Source: Haliscomenobacter sp040401995 (GTDB lineage: Bacteria; Bacteroidota; Bacteroidia; Chitinophagales; Saprospiraceae). From it: a stretch of 64,000 nucleotides of DNA. Made by a program: the position numbers and the translations under genes. Numbering within the stretch: the first letter of the stretch is position 1; each line of letters opens with the position of its first letter. The stretch is taken from NCBI GenBank assembly GCA_040401995.1, contig JBBANM010000009.1, positions 1 through 64,000 on the forward strand, written 5' to 3'. Shown here piece by piece: positions 42,942 through 52,553 of the stretch. The notes below the pieces were generated by a model, which made no database searches, had not been told where the DNA came from, and worked only from the letters and a program-made list of their open reading frames with translations.

Positions 42942-44102
42942 TCATATATTAATATTTATTCTTAATAGTGCTTCTGTTAATATTTTTTCTGAAGTGGCAA
43001 AACTGAGTCGAATGTACCCTTCCGCTCCCTCGCCAAACCACTGTTTTAGACCAGGAACGACCGCCACTTTTGCTTTTTCCATTAAAATTTGGTGGATCTC
43101 GGCACTGCTTTTTCCGGTGCCCTTTATGTTAGCAAAGGCTACATAACAGCCTTGCGGAGCATTACAAGAAAATCCTTCGATGCTGTTGAGCTGGCTTACG
43201 CACAGATCGCGCATGGCCTGTAGATGTTGGATGAATTGCGCGAGCCAATCTTGGCATTCGTTGAGCGCAGTAGTAGCGGCAAGTTGCCCAAGTACATTGC
43301 TGCCATGCACCGTAGATTGATGCAAGGAAGTTTGAAAAATTTTATGGTAAAGATCAGGATCGGTAACCAGGATAGCGCCAATGCGTAGCCCCGCCAGCCC
43401 GTACGACTTACTAAAGCCGGTAATTGTAATGGTGCGTTTTTTTATTGTCTCATTTAAAGAAGCGATGCTGGTAAAGCGGTGGGGCGTAAATACAATGTCG
43501 CTCCAGATCTCGTCGGAGAGGATCAGTAGATTGTATTTTTCAGCAACCGCTGCCAATTTTAGGAGCTCTTGGGCAGTAAACACCTTTCCCGTTGGGTTCA
43601 AGGGGTTGCAAAGACAAATCATTTTCGTCTTTGGCGTAATCAGTTTTTCCAGTTCCCAAAAATCAACGTTTTTCTGACCCGCAGGTATTGCGAAAGGCAC
43701 CGCCGTAGCATGAACCGCTTCAATTGAATAGCGAAAAAGGAAATCAACAGGATCAAAAATAATGGCTTCGTCGCCAGGATTTAAAAAAGACTGACAAGTG
43801 AGAAAAATACCAAAAGCGGCGCTGTCAACGGGAAGTATATACTCCGGGTGGTAATCAGCTTGTTTGACCGCTTGATAATGATTGGCCAATGCTTCGCGGA
43901 AAGTGGATAAACCCTCGGCGGGGCCATAAGAAAAATAGCCCTCTTTGGCAAAACGTGCGATGGCCTCGCGGATAGGATCCGCACAAGGGAAGTCGGGATC
44001 AGCCGCCGTTAAGGGGATGATGCCTTCGGGCACGGCGGCCCAACGTAGATTGTATGCCCTCTGCTTGAGCAGTGGCAGGTTTACAGCGTCCGAATGAAAC
44101 AT
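42942..44102 (-). CDS. PLP aminotransferase / C-S lyase-like
   Basis: 386 residues, fold-type I PLP enzyme: NPLNPTG (166-172), SDEIWSD (196-202) and Lys232 in GFSKSYGLAGLR. The SDEIxSD segment resembles MalY/PatB cystathionine-lyase relatives as well as aspartate/aromatic aminotransferases; I cannot separate these by eye. First gene of the operon with the FAD/DsbA fusion. A C-S lyase or aminotransferase next to a redox-active CxxC oxygenase suggests sulfur or amino-acid-derived metabolite processing, which is inference. The gap upstream (44103-44365) holds nothing recognisable. Confidence 0.8.
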   Translation of the reverse strand: MFHSDAVNLPLLKQRAYNLRWAAVPEGIIPLTAADPDFPCADPIREAIARFAKEGYFSYGPAEGLSTFREALANHYQAVKQADYHPEYILPVDSAAFGIFLTCQSFLNPGDEAIIFDPVDFLFRYSIEAVHATAVPFAIPAGQKNVDFWELEKLITPKTKMICLCNPLNPTGKVFTAQELLKLAAVAEKYNLLILSDEIWSDIVFTPHRFTSIASLNETIKKRTITITGFSKSYGLAGLRIGAILVTDPDLYHKIFQTSLHQSTVHGSNVLGQLAATTALNECQDWLAQFIQHLQAMRDLCVSQLNSIEGFSCNAPQGCYVAFANIKGTGKSSAEIHQILMEKAKVAVVPGLKQWFGEGAEGYIRLSFATSEKILTEALLRININI

Positions 44103-44365
44103 GCGTTCTAGCGATTGAATCCATGCGCTGTTTGACTACCTACCACATAATAATCCCCTAATTCGGCAGATGGTATTTCCTTGCCAAATAGCAGATTAAA
44201 ACGATATATGGATGTAGATAGCCAAACAGAACTCAATGCACAAATTTAGAAAAAAAGTATTAGAAGGTTGAAATTGGGGGAGGAATATTCTCGGTATACC
44301 CCAAATCGGTAAGTCTTTAATGCTTTTGCGTGCTACACTTAATGAAAACTTTCCGACATGCAAAA

Positions 44366-44531
44366 TAAGAGCTTGTTCAAATTTCTGATTCTGGGCTCAA
44401 TGAGGCAAATTTTATTTCATGCTGCGTTACAATTTTTGCCGTATTGCCCACATACTGCTGCAAATTTTGCCTTGCCTGAAATGAAATTTGCTCTCCTTCG
44501 CCTCTGATCCAAAATCCGAACAAGCGCTTAA
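44366..44531. repeat. PalB palindromic element, copy 2
   Basis: 166 bp, starting TAAGAGCTTGTTCAAA and ending CGAACAAGCGCTTAA, inverse in orientation to the riboswitch copy but clearly the same sequence (GCAAATTTTATTTCA, CCGTATTGCCCACATAC blocks). Its right end holds the TAA stop of the neighbouring gene (44528-44530). Confidence 0.85.
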
Positions 44532-45103
44532 ACCGACCCATCGATCAGATGAAAATCATAGTTGCCCAAACCTACCGTTTTGTTCAAGCTGTTAATAACC
44601 TTGCTAATATTTTCGGTTGGCCCCGCAAAAAGCGTAGGGCGATTATTCAAACCAAATACAACGTCAATATAGGGGACTTCTTCTACGGGAGGTAACAAAT
44701 ATTCGCAAATGCTGAAGTCCTTGTGCGGGCTAATACCCAAGTCTTCGGCATAATCAATCCCGCCGTAGATGATGTTGAAGGCCAAATCAGGGACGATTTC
44801 AATAAGGGGATTACCAGAACGTATACCGGAAATCATGTCTTCGATCTCGAAGTCCGGTAAATCCATCCGAAAAAAAACATCTTTGAGTCCTCGACAATAC
44901 AAATCAACAAGGTAAACGCCCGCGACCTTTTTTTTACTTTTTTTGCTGCGGATCACAACTATATTGGCCATGCCATTTTGATACCAGTCTTCATTGATAT
45001 AGCATGCTTCTAGATTCAGGCTCCTGCCAAATTTAATAATGTAGTTGCTAGGGCTGAGCACCTGAACTGGGCTGTTGCTGACCTTCTTCTTTTTTTTGCT
45101 CAT
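44528..45103 (-). CDS. unknown protein with VDLYCRGLKD motif
   Basis: 191 residues, starting with a Lys-rich segment (SKKKKK). It contains VYLVDLYCRGLKDVFF (about 63-78), a pattern I associate with uncharacterised cytoplasmic proteins that sometimes carry SEC-C zinc motifs; none is present here. Mixed alpha/beta by composition, no membrane span. The stop codon belongs to a PalB terminus, so the last residues (IDGSV) may be altered by insertion. Function unknown. Confidence 0.7.
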   Translation of the reverse strand: MSKKKKKVSNSPVQVLSPSNYIIKFGRSLNLEACYINEDWYQNGMANIVVIRSKKSKKKVAGVYLVDLYCRGLKDVFFRMDLPDFEIEDMISGIRSGNPLIEIVPDLAFNIIYGGIDYAEDLGISPHKDFSICEYLLPPVEEVPYIDVVFGLNNRPTLFAGPTENISKVINSLNKTVGLGNYDFHLIDGSV

Positions 45104-45211
45104 TGATAAAATTTTAGCAGATACTAAAATAGGTTAAAAGCCCTGATTTACAAAACTCCTCCAACCTTATTTTGAAGCCTTAATTTTTCTATCTGGCAAA
45201 TATCTCTCATC

Positions 45212-46759
45212 TCAAGCTAATTCCTCCGCAACCCAGCCTTCAATATTTTTGCTTTTACTCGAAAAATTGACGCCCACGCCTACTACCGGTTTACCTACAT
45301 TCCAATAAGCCTGATAGTAGCGTTTTTGTTTGATCTGTTCCAGGGCAGCTTGGGCACTTTGATCCAGTTTATATTCTAGGATGTAAATGTGGGTATCGGT
45401 TTCCACGAGGCTGTCGATGCGCCCGTCGCTGGTACATACCTCGCTATGAATGCGTATGCCCAAGTACGAAAAGAGCAAGTGAATAGCCGCATGAAAGAAC
45501 TTTTCGGGGTAATGCTCATGTAAAAAGTAGGGCAGTTTTTTGAATACCTCTTGCAAAATCTGGATTACCCGTTCCAGGTCATTGGCGCGAAAGGCATTGC
45601 GGATTTTGATGATCAACGCTGCCGATAGCTCCGCATCCACGCCTACAAAACCCTCGATGAGCACTTCGAGCATGGAGTCGCGTACCTCCTTGTTGGGATA
45701 ATCCAAGCTAACCAAGCCATCTTCGTCCTTGCTTTGGATGGTTAGGTAGCCGGTTTGAAAAAGCAGGGCGACGGGTTTGATTTGATCCAGTTCGAAACTT
45801 TCAAAACCTGAAAGGCTGGTGGCTGGAAAATGTAAATCAAAAACCCCTTCAGCTTTGAGGATATTTACTAAAAAAGAGGGCGTGCCGGTAGCAAACCAGA
45901 AATTTTGAAACTCTTTTTGTTCAAAAAACAAGTTGCTCGATACTGGATTGTATACGCGAGCTGCATCGGAATGAAAGCGATACCCATTGTACCACACCTG
46001 CATTCGCTCCAGCAGTTCGGTTTTGGACAGTTTCAATTTTTCTGCAGCCAATTCAATTTCCTCCACAAAATTGCTTTCCAATTCTTCTTGGGTATAGCCC
46101 AACATGGTGGCGTATTGGGCGTCCATCGTCAGGTCGCGCAGGTTATTGAGGCCGGAAAAGATGCCCACTTTGGAAAATTTGCTGACGCCCGTCAAAAACA
46201 CCAACTCAATGTAAGCATCCAGATCTTTGAGCACGGTGTAAAACTCCCGCAAGAGATCTCTATTTTTAACGGCTTTGGCCAGGTCTTTACCAAGGTAGTT
46301 GATAATGGGGGCATCGTATTCGTCGACCAACACGACTACCTTTCCTTGCTTAGACAGGCTTTCGAGTAGTTCTTTGAACAAGGGACCAATACCCACTTTC
46401 TTGAGTTGAATATCCTTCTTTTCAGCTTGAGTATGCAGTTCCTGTTCCAGTGCAGCTGCTAAACCCAAACTTTCGTACCCTATCGAAGTAAAAGATATTC
46501 TCAGGACAGGATGTTTTTTCGCCCAATCCCACTTGTCTTCAATCCACAAACCTTTAAACAATTCCTTGCTCCCCAAAAACAACTCCTGTAGCGTGGCAAT
46601 GGTAATCGACTTCCCAAAACGCCGTGGGCGAGATAGGAAGAAGTACTTGCCGCTCGTAACCATCTGGTGGATGTAGCGCGTTTTATCAATGTATTTATAG
46701 TCGTCCTCAATGATGGAGCGGAAATCCTGCAAGCCAATGGGGAGTCTTTTGCGTGCCAT
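45212..46759 (-). CDS. AAA-ATPase-like protein with PD-(D/E)XK domain
   Basis: 515 residues. The N-terminal AAA-ATPase-like domain opens LPIGLQDFRSIIED and has a Walker A variant RPRRFGKS (44-51) and a Walker B-like VVVLVDEYDAP (about 142-152). The C-terminal domain carries Asp449 (GRID) and Glu462-x-Lys464 (LEYK), the PD-(D/E)XK nuclease signature. This matches the AAA-ATPase_like plus DUF1703-type family, multicopy in Bacteroidota and often treated as mobile or defence-related. Function unproven. It is alone, 108 bp from the unknown gene downstream. Confidence 0.88.
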   Translation of the reverse strand: MARKRLPIGLQDFRSIIEDDYKYIDKTRYIHQMVTSGKYFFLSRPRRFGKSITIATLQELFLGSKELFKGLWIEDKWDWAKKHPVLRISFTSIGYESLGLAAALEQELHTQAEKKDIQLKKVGIGPLFKELLESLSKQGKVVVLVDEYDAPIINYLGKDLAKAVKNRDLLREFYTVLKDLDAYIELVFLTGVSKFSKVGIFSGLNNLRDLTMDAQYATMLGYTQEELESNFVEEIELAAEKLKLSKTELLERMQVWYNGYRFHSDAARVYNPVSSNLFFEQKEFQNFWFATGTPSFLVNILKAEGVFDLHFPATSLSGFESFELDQIKPVALLFQTGYLTIQSKDEDGLVSLDYPNKEVRDSMLEVLIEGFVGVDAELSAALIIKIRNAFRANDLERVIQILQEVFKKLPYFLHEHYPEKFFHAAIHLLFSYLGIRIHSEVCTSDGRIDSLVETDTHIYILEYKLDQSAQAALEQIKQKRYYQAYWNVGKPVVGVGVNFSSKSKNIEGWVAEELA

Positions 46760-47147
46760 GTTAAACCATGTTTAGATGCGAAGATAGCCAAAAACAGCTA
46801 TCCCTGCAACTTCTGCTGCATCTCCAAATCCACAAACATCGCGTTCCGTAAGTTACATTCGTTCAGGTCTAAATGATGGACTAACTTTCTCTTACTCGAT
46901 TATCAAAACCCAAGACAATAGAATTTTCCAGGAATCGCAATACGGCTCTCATCCACATTTTTTTTAATCTACTTGTTAACATCCTCAGCAAATGCTATTT
47001 TGTTGGCCTGTTTTGTATTTCTCAGGGATTAGGAGTTGTTTTCACAACCTGATGCAGTAACCAATGAACTGAGAAAACGTAAATGCAGCTTAGGGCAAAA
47101 GCCAAAAGTTGCTATTGTTCATTAATTGTCATCCATTAAAATTGGCC
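46760..47147. pseudogene. intergenic gap with a possible gene remnant
   Basis: On the minus strand a frame ending at a TAG (complement of 46798-46800) reads LDLNECNLRNAMFVDLEMQ with good coding character, but it is cut off by TGA TAA about 35 codons upstream and has no suitable start. It may be the tail of a decayed gene. The rest of this 388-bp gap shows nothing recognisable. Confidence 0.25.
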
Positions 47148-49052
47148 ATGAACACCAAACCCACCTTCAAACAAATTCTTCAATACCGTTTTGAAAAAAC
47201 CCTGTCTTCAGGTACCATCGCCATTATTGGCTGGTTGGGGCTCCTTTCTTTAGTCATCATCCTGATCGCAGGCATTGTCATTAGTTTACTAGGCTTGAAA
47301 CAAACCGAAGGCGACACACTGGGCTTCTGGGAAGCTACTTGGCAGAGTATGATGCACGCTTTAGATGCCGGAACCTTAGGTGGAGACTCCAGTTGGGGCA
47401 TCCGCTTGGTGATGTTTTTGGTAACCCTCGGCGGGATTTTTGTCCTTAGTACCTTGATCGGGGTACTAACTTCCGGTTTTGGAGCCATGATCGACGATCT
47501 GCGCAAAGGCCGTACCCAAGTTTTGGAAAAAGATTATACCCTCATTTTGGGATGGTCGTCCAAAATTTTTGACATCCTTTCGGAGCTCATTATCGCTAAG
47601 GAAAGTGAAAAAAATGCTAAAATCGTTATCCTAGCGCCAAAGGATAAGGTGGAAATGGAGGACGAGATCCGCGCCAATATTCCCGATACTAAGAAAGTGG
47701 ATATCGTTTGCCGTACGGGTAGCCCTTTGGATTTAACTGATTTGACAGTCGTCAATCCTGATAATGCCAAATCTATCATTGTATTGGCGCCAGAAGGCGA
47801 ACCCACGCCTGATAACCATATCCTTAAATCGGTATTGGCGATTACCAACAACCCACATCGGAAAGCTTCTAAATACCATATCGTTGCAGAAATTGAAGAT
47901 GAAGGAAATCTAGAAGCAGCACAATTGGTTGGCGGGGATGAAGCCGCCTATGTTTTGGCCAGCGATTTACTGGCGCGGGTAGGCGCTCAAACCTGTCGGC
48001 AATCGGGTCTTAGTGCTGTATATACTGAGTTATTGAATTTCGGAGGCTGTGAAATTTACTTCAAAGAAGTTAAAGAGCTGGTTGGGAAAACCTTCAAAGA
48101 AGCATTGTTCTTATTTGAAGATACCACTTTGATTGGATTTAAAACCCAAGCAGGCGAAATTAAGGTCAATCCAGAAGCAGATATCCTCATTGGCGCAGGC
48201 GATCAAATCATTTGTATTGCCGAAGACGATAGCACCATTAAAACGATTAGCAAACCTTCTACCACCGTCAATGAATCCATCATTGTTAGTGGAAAATCAT
48301 CAACGGAGTTGCAGGTGGAGCGCACCCTAATCATCGGTTGGAATATCAAAGGCGCCAAGATCATCCGCGAATTGGAAAGTTATGTGGCGCTTGGTTCTGA
48401 AGTGGTAGTGCTCACTGAAAAAGAAGTTGCCGAACAAGATGTTGAACGACTTTTGCCAAGCATCGTAAAGCAAAAAGTGGAAATCATCCAAGCGGTGACG
48501 ACTAAGAAAGTGAATTTAGAGGCTGTTAAACCTGAAAGTTTTGACCACATCATCTTGTTGTCGTACATGGATGAACCCGTTCAAGAAGCAGATTCCAAAA
48601 CTTTGATTTGCTTGTTGCACTTACGCAATTTTGCGGAGCAAGCGGGTAAAGATTTCAGCATCGTGAGTGAAATGCGTGATATCCGCAACCGCCGACTCGC
48701 TGAGGTAAGTAAAACGGACGACTTTATCATTGGCGACAATTTGATCAGTTTGGTGCTTTCGCAACTTTCCGAGAACGCCGATCTGAAGCACGTTTTTGAT
48801 ACCCTATTCAGTGCCAATGGTTCAGAAATCTATCTTAAACCCATCAATCAATACGTTCAATTGGGACAGGAAATCGATATGGGTACTCTGATTGAAAGTG
48901 CTGTGGCCAAACGTGAGATTCCTATCGGATACCGCATTCAACAGTACTCGAATGATTTTGATAAGGCATATGGCGTGATCATCAATCCTAAAAAATCGGA
49001 TCGCTTTGCTTTTAGTGCGGAAGATAAACTGATTGTAATTGCTGAGGATTAA
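47148..49052 (+). CDS. CASTOR/POLLUX-like ion channel
   Basis: 634 residues from the ATG at 47148. Two or three N-terminal helices (about 22-50 and 84-108) flank a re-entrant pore segment with ALDAGTLGGD (71-80) where the plant CASTOR/POLLUX filter lies. Two RCK/TrkA-N-type modules follow: one from about 128 (YTLILGWSSKIFDIL) and one from about 393 (ERTLIIGWNIKGAKI), each with a C-terminal ligand-binding region. The layout is that of bacterial homologues of CASTOR/POLLUX, cation channels gated by Ca2+ or nucleotide. Monocistronic. Confidence 0.85.
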   Translation: MNTKPTFKQILQYRFEKTLSSGTIAIIGWLGLLSLVIILIAGIVISLLGLKQTEGDTLGFWEATWQSMMHALDAGTLGGDSSWGIRLVMFLVTLGGIFVLSTLIGVLTSGFGAMIDDLRKGRTQVLEKDYTLILGWSSKIFDILSELIIAKESEKNAKIVILAPKDKVEMEDEIRANIPDTKKVDIVCRTGSPLDLTDLTVVNPDNAKSIIVLAPEGEPTPDNHILKSVLAITNNPHRKASKYHIVAEIEDEGNLEAAQLVGGDEAAYVLASDLLARVGAQTCRQSGLSAVYTELLNFGGCEIYFKEVKELVGKTFKEALFLFEDTTLIGFKTQAGEIKVNPEADILIGAGDQIICIAEDDSTIKTISKPSTTVNESIIVSGKSSTELQVERTLIIGWNIKGAKIIRELESYVALGSEVVVLTEKEVAEQDVERLLPSIVKQKVEIIQAVTTKKVNLEAVKPESFDHIILLSYMDEPVQEADSKTLICLLHLRNFAEQAGKDFSIVSEMRDIRNRRLAEVSKTDDFIIGDNLISLVLSQLSENADLKHVFDTLFSANGSEIYLKPINQYVQLGQEIDMGTLIESAVAKREIPIGYRIQQYSNDFDKAYGVIINPKKSDRFAFSAEDKLIVIAED

Positions 49053-49097
49053 GCATTTTTTGGACAAGCACATGGATAGATAAAAAATATTAGTCAC

Positions 49098-49265
49098 AAC
49101 TCTTTATCTCACATGAGATGACTAGGTAAGTTTGGTCTGTATTTTTCGCCCTGTCGCGAAGCCAGTTCTCCCTCGGAGCATCGGCTTCGCCTATTCTTTG
49201 TTTTTGATGGAGTAATAATGAAACTGCAAAAAAATCAACTTTGACTCCCTGTGAACTAAAAGTTT
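49098..49265. repeat. PalD-like palindromic element, copy 2 (degenerate)
   Basis: Ends AACTCTTTATCTCACATG and (complement) AACTTTTAGTTCACAGG are imperfect inverted repeats; the centre holds GCGAAGCC/GGCTTCGC. The order of blocks (GATGACxAGGTxA, TTTTTCGxCCTGxCGCG) follows PalD at 16137. It occupies part of the 469-bp gap before the large TonB receptor; the rest of that gap is AT-rich without recognised signals. Confidence 0.5.
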
Positions 49266-49521
49266 ATAGATTTGTTAATACGTAATGTCGTAGTTTTAAT
49301 ATTTCCAAACTATTTTTATTACATTTACTTTTTAGCCTTCAACTATAGTCCCGCTGCTCATATAACTCCTTTACCCCTCAAACAGTGCCTTTTAAACTCA
49401 TACCTTCGTTATAATTTACAAAAAGATTGCCAATTTTTTTAGATCAAATGGGCATTGATACCCAGCTGATCTAATTAACTGATTTGACTTTCATCCAATT
49501 ATTCATTAAACTCATTTGATT

Positions 49522-52470
49522 ATGAAACGTAAGCAACTTACACTATTGTTCTTTATTTTTTTTGCAAGTGTTGTATTTATGTATGGTCAAAAAACGATCA
49601 CTGGTAAGGTGACGGATGCGAATTCTAAAGAACCGCTTATCGGGGCTACTATACAGGTTAAAGGAACAACTACCGGCGCAGTGACCGATATTAATGGCAC
49701 TTACTCCTTGATTGTTCAGCAAAATGCAACCATCTTAGTTTTTGGTTTTGTTGGATATGACAATAAGCAAATACAGATTGGTGAGGGTACAACTATTGAT
49801 ATTGAGCTAACAGCAGGAACGGCATTAGAAAATGTAGTGGTGCTAGGTTCTCGTGCTCCTTCGCGTACCAGCACCCAATCTGCTGTTCCTATTGATGTAA
49901 TTACAGCTAAAGAGTTCAAAGTGTTTGGGCAAACAGACGTTGGCCAAATCTTAAATGCCATTGCACCTTCTTTCAACTCCAACCGACAAACCGTAGCGGA
50001 TGGTACCGACCACGTTGATCCGGCATCACTTCGGGGTCTTGGGCCTGACCAGGTATTGGTATTGGTAAATGGCAAACGGAGGCATACTTCGGCATTGCTC
50101 AATATTAATGGCACTGTTGGTCGGGGATCCGTTGGTACGGATATGAACGTAATCCCGGTTGCGGCCATTGAACGCATTGAAGTGCTACGCGACGGAGCCG
50201 CCGCGCAGTATGGGTCGGATGCTATTGCTGGGGTAATCAACGTAGTTCTGAAAAAGCAATATGACGGATTAGCTGTTTCACTAACCACCGGAGCTAATTT
50301 TACCAATTTAAAGTACAATGCTCCCAACATCAATGGAGGTACGAACAGTTATAACCAAAGCATAACAGATGGTCAAGTTGTTCAACTGGATGTCTTGAAA
50401 GGCTTTCGCTTAGGTAAGCAAGGTTCACTTACCGTATCTGCCCAGTACAATGATCGCGGAAAAACAAATCGAAGCGGGATTGATAATATTCCCACCACTT
50501 ATTTAGGTAACAATGGAGGTTTTCCTACAACCCCAAGTGGTCAAGACCCAACTACTTTTCGAAAAAATTTGATTGCTGCAGATGCTGGCTTGGAAAAAAC
50601 AAACAACTACGATCGGCACAACATGGTTTTTGGGAACTCGACAGCAAGAAATTATGGGTTGTTTCTGAATGGTGGAATCCCAACAGGAAAATCATCTGAA
50701 TTTTACTTTTCAGGTGGTATTACTTATCGAAATGGTAAAGGTTTTGGCAACTACCGTGTGCCGGTTGCTCGCAACCAACAACCACTGAAAGGTGACGGAT
50801 CTTTGTTGTATCAGAGTGGTTTTTTACCTGGCATTGAATCAGACATCAACGACCTTTCTGGGATCTTAGGGTATAAAACGGTGATCAATAAATGGAATCT
50901 GGACTTGAGTAATACTTTTGGATCAAATACATTCCAATTTACTGTTTTCAATTCTGGTAATGCTTCGTTGCCCAATAGTGATAGCCAACCAACCACATTT
51001 AATGCTGGTAAATTGAAATTTGATCAAAACACAACGAACCTTGACATAGCCAGATTTATTGGTAAGGCTGGTTTCGTGGAAAATCTGAACGTGGCGTTTG
51101 GGTCAGAATTTCGGAGAGATCATTATCAAATTGTTGCCGGAGAAGTCAACTCTTACTTTGGTGATGGCCGAACGGTACCTACCGCTCCCTTAACCGTTGG
51201 TGGACCAGCACAAGGAACAACGGTGGCTGCCCCTGGTTCTCAGGTGTTCCCAGGGAATCAACCTACTGATCAAATCAATAAATCGAGAACCAACCTTGGT
51301 TTTTATACGGATCTTGAAGGTGAAGTTTTTAAACGCCTACAATTGGGCGTTGCTGGGCGTTTTGAAAACTACAGTGATTTTGGTTCTAATTGGAGTGGCA
51401 AAGTGACTGGCCGATTAAAAATCACCGAAAATATTGCCTTACGTGGATCAGCTAGTACCGGATTTCGAGCACCTTCATTGCATCAACGGTATTTCCAAAA
51501 TACTAGTACACAGTTTGTAAGTGGCTTGCCTTCAAATACATTGACGGTGAACAATGAGAATCCTATTGCGCGTGAAAAAATTGGCGTTGATGCGCTAAGG
51601 CCAGAAACCTCAGTTAGTTTTGCGGGTGGAATTACGGCTAAAGTGAATAAAATTTTGACATTGACCATTGATGCCTACCGTATTGAAATTAAGGATCGGG
51701 TTGTTTACTCTGGCGCTTTTTCACGCACTTTACTCGGTTTTGCACCTACGGAATTTTTGGGAATAAACAACGTCAACTTTTTTGCCAATGCTGCCAATAC
51801 CAGAACCACCGGTATTGATATAGTAGCGCACAGTCGGATTCCAATTGGCAAATCAAGCCTCAATATTACGATTGGCGCCAACTTTAATAAAAACCAAGTT
51901 ACCGAAATTAACAGCACTCCTTTGATCAATGATCCAGCCAAAAATGATCCTAGCAAGACACCAGATGATTGGTTCAAAAACCGATTGTTTGACCGTCAGC
52001 AACGTTCCAGAATTGAAGTATGGCAGCCCAAAAGTAAAATTAACTTTAGCGTGACCTACACAATTGGTAAATTTGACTTCGCTGTTCGCTCGGTATTGTT
52101 TGGTCAAGTACAATATGTACACAACCTAGATACAGAAGCCAAAAAAGCCGACGGAACATACTGGAATGCACAGTTTGCTCGCGATGCTAACGGTAAAGCG
52201 TTTATCGAACAGACTTTTGCACCAGTTTTGATCACCGATCTAGTACTGGGTTTCCGACCTACTAAGTCTTTCAATGTATCTATAGGAGCCAACAATATTT
52301 TTGATGTTTACCCTCAACAGATTTATATTGATCCACGGAATGCCTATGGTAGTGTCGATTATTCAGCAGGTAGAGATGCTTCTAACCGCGGCAGATTGTT
52401 ATTTCAGCCCAATCAAGGAGGTTATAACGGTCGATTTGCGTTTTTACGCTTAATTTATAGCATACTATAA
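49522..52470 (+). CDS. large TonB-dependent receptor
   Basis: 982 residues from the ATG at 49522 (a TTG two codons upstream is less likely). Signal peptide about 1-23 (ending FMYGQ). It has a carboxypeptidase-D-regulatory-like domain (about 24-105, GATIQVKGTTTGAVTDINGTY), a plug (about 115-245, LRGLGPDQVLVLVNGKRRH and VLRDGAAAQYGSDAIAGVI) and a long barrel ending in a hydrophobic strand. The plug pattern fits the iron-complex or general outer-membrane receptor type rather than SusC; no SusD partner follows. Substrate unknown. Confidence 0.88.
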   Translation: MKRKQLTLLFFIFFASVVFMYGQKTITGKVTDANSKEPLIGATIQVKGTTTGAVTDINGTYSLIVQQNATILVFGFVGYDNKQIQIGEGTTIDIELTAGTALENVVVLGSRAPSRTSTQSAVPIDVITAKEFKVFGQTDVGQILNAIAPSFNSNRQTVADGTDHVDPASLRGLGPDQVLVLVNGKRRHTSALLNINGTVGRGSVGTDMNVIPVAAIERIEVLRDGAAAQYGSDAIAGVINVVLKKQYDGLAVSLTTGANFTNLKYNAPNINGGTNSYNQSITDGQVVQLDVLKGFRLGKQGSLTVSAQYNDRGKTNRSGIDNIPTTYLGNNGGFPTTPSGQDPTTFRKNLIAADAGLEKTNNYDRHNMVFGNSTARNYGLFLNGGIPTGKSSEFYFSGGITYRNGKGFGNYRVPVARNQQPLKGDGSLLYQSGFLPGIESDINDLSGILGYKTVINKWNLDLSNTFGSNTFQFTVFNSGNASLPNSDSQPTTFNAGKLKFDQNTTNLDIARFIGKAGFVENLNVAFGSEFRRDHYQIVAGEVNSYFGDGRTVPTAPLTVGGPAQGTTVAAPGSQVFPGNQPTDQINKSRTNLGFYTDLEGEVFKRLQLGVAGRFENYSDFGSNWSGKVTGRLKITENIALRGSASTGFRAPSLHQRYFQNTSTQFVSGLPSNTLTVNNENPIAREKIGVDALRPETSVSFAGGITAKVNKILTLTIDAYRIEIKDRVVYSGAFSRTLLGFAPTEFLGINNVNFFANAANTRTTGIDIVAHSRIPIGKSSLNITIGANFNKNQVTEINSTPLINDPAKNDPSKTPDDWFKNRLFDRQQRSRIEVWQPKSKINFSVTYTIGKFDFAVRSVLFGQVQYVHNLDTEAKKADGTYWNAQFARDANGKAFIEQTFAPVLITDLVLGFRPTKSFNVSIGANNIFDVYPQQIYIDPRNAYGSVDYSAGRDASNRGRLLFQPNQGGYNGRFAFLRLIYSIL

Positions 52471-52485
52471 TAAAAAAAACTAGCT

Positions 52486-52530
52486 GCGACGAATGAACCA
52501 ATTTCTTGATTGGTTTCATTCGTCGCTTTC
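52486..52530. terminator. bidirectional terminator
   Basis: GCGACGAATGAACCAAT (52486-52502) pairs, with one bulge, with ATTGGTTTCATTCGTCGC (52509-52526); an A run precedes and TTTC follows. It lies between the convergent TonB receptor and permease genes. Confidence 0.75.
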
Positions 52531-52553
52531 TTAGAGATGGTTAATTTGTATTT

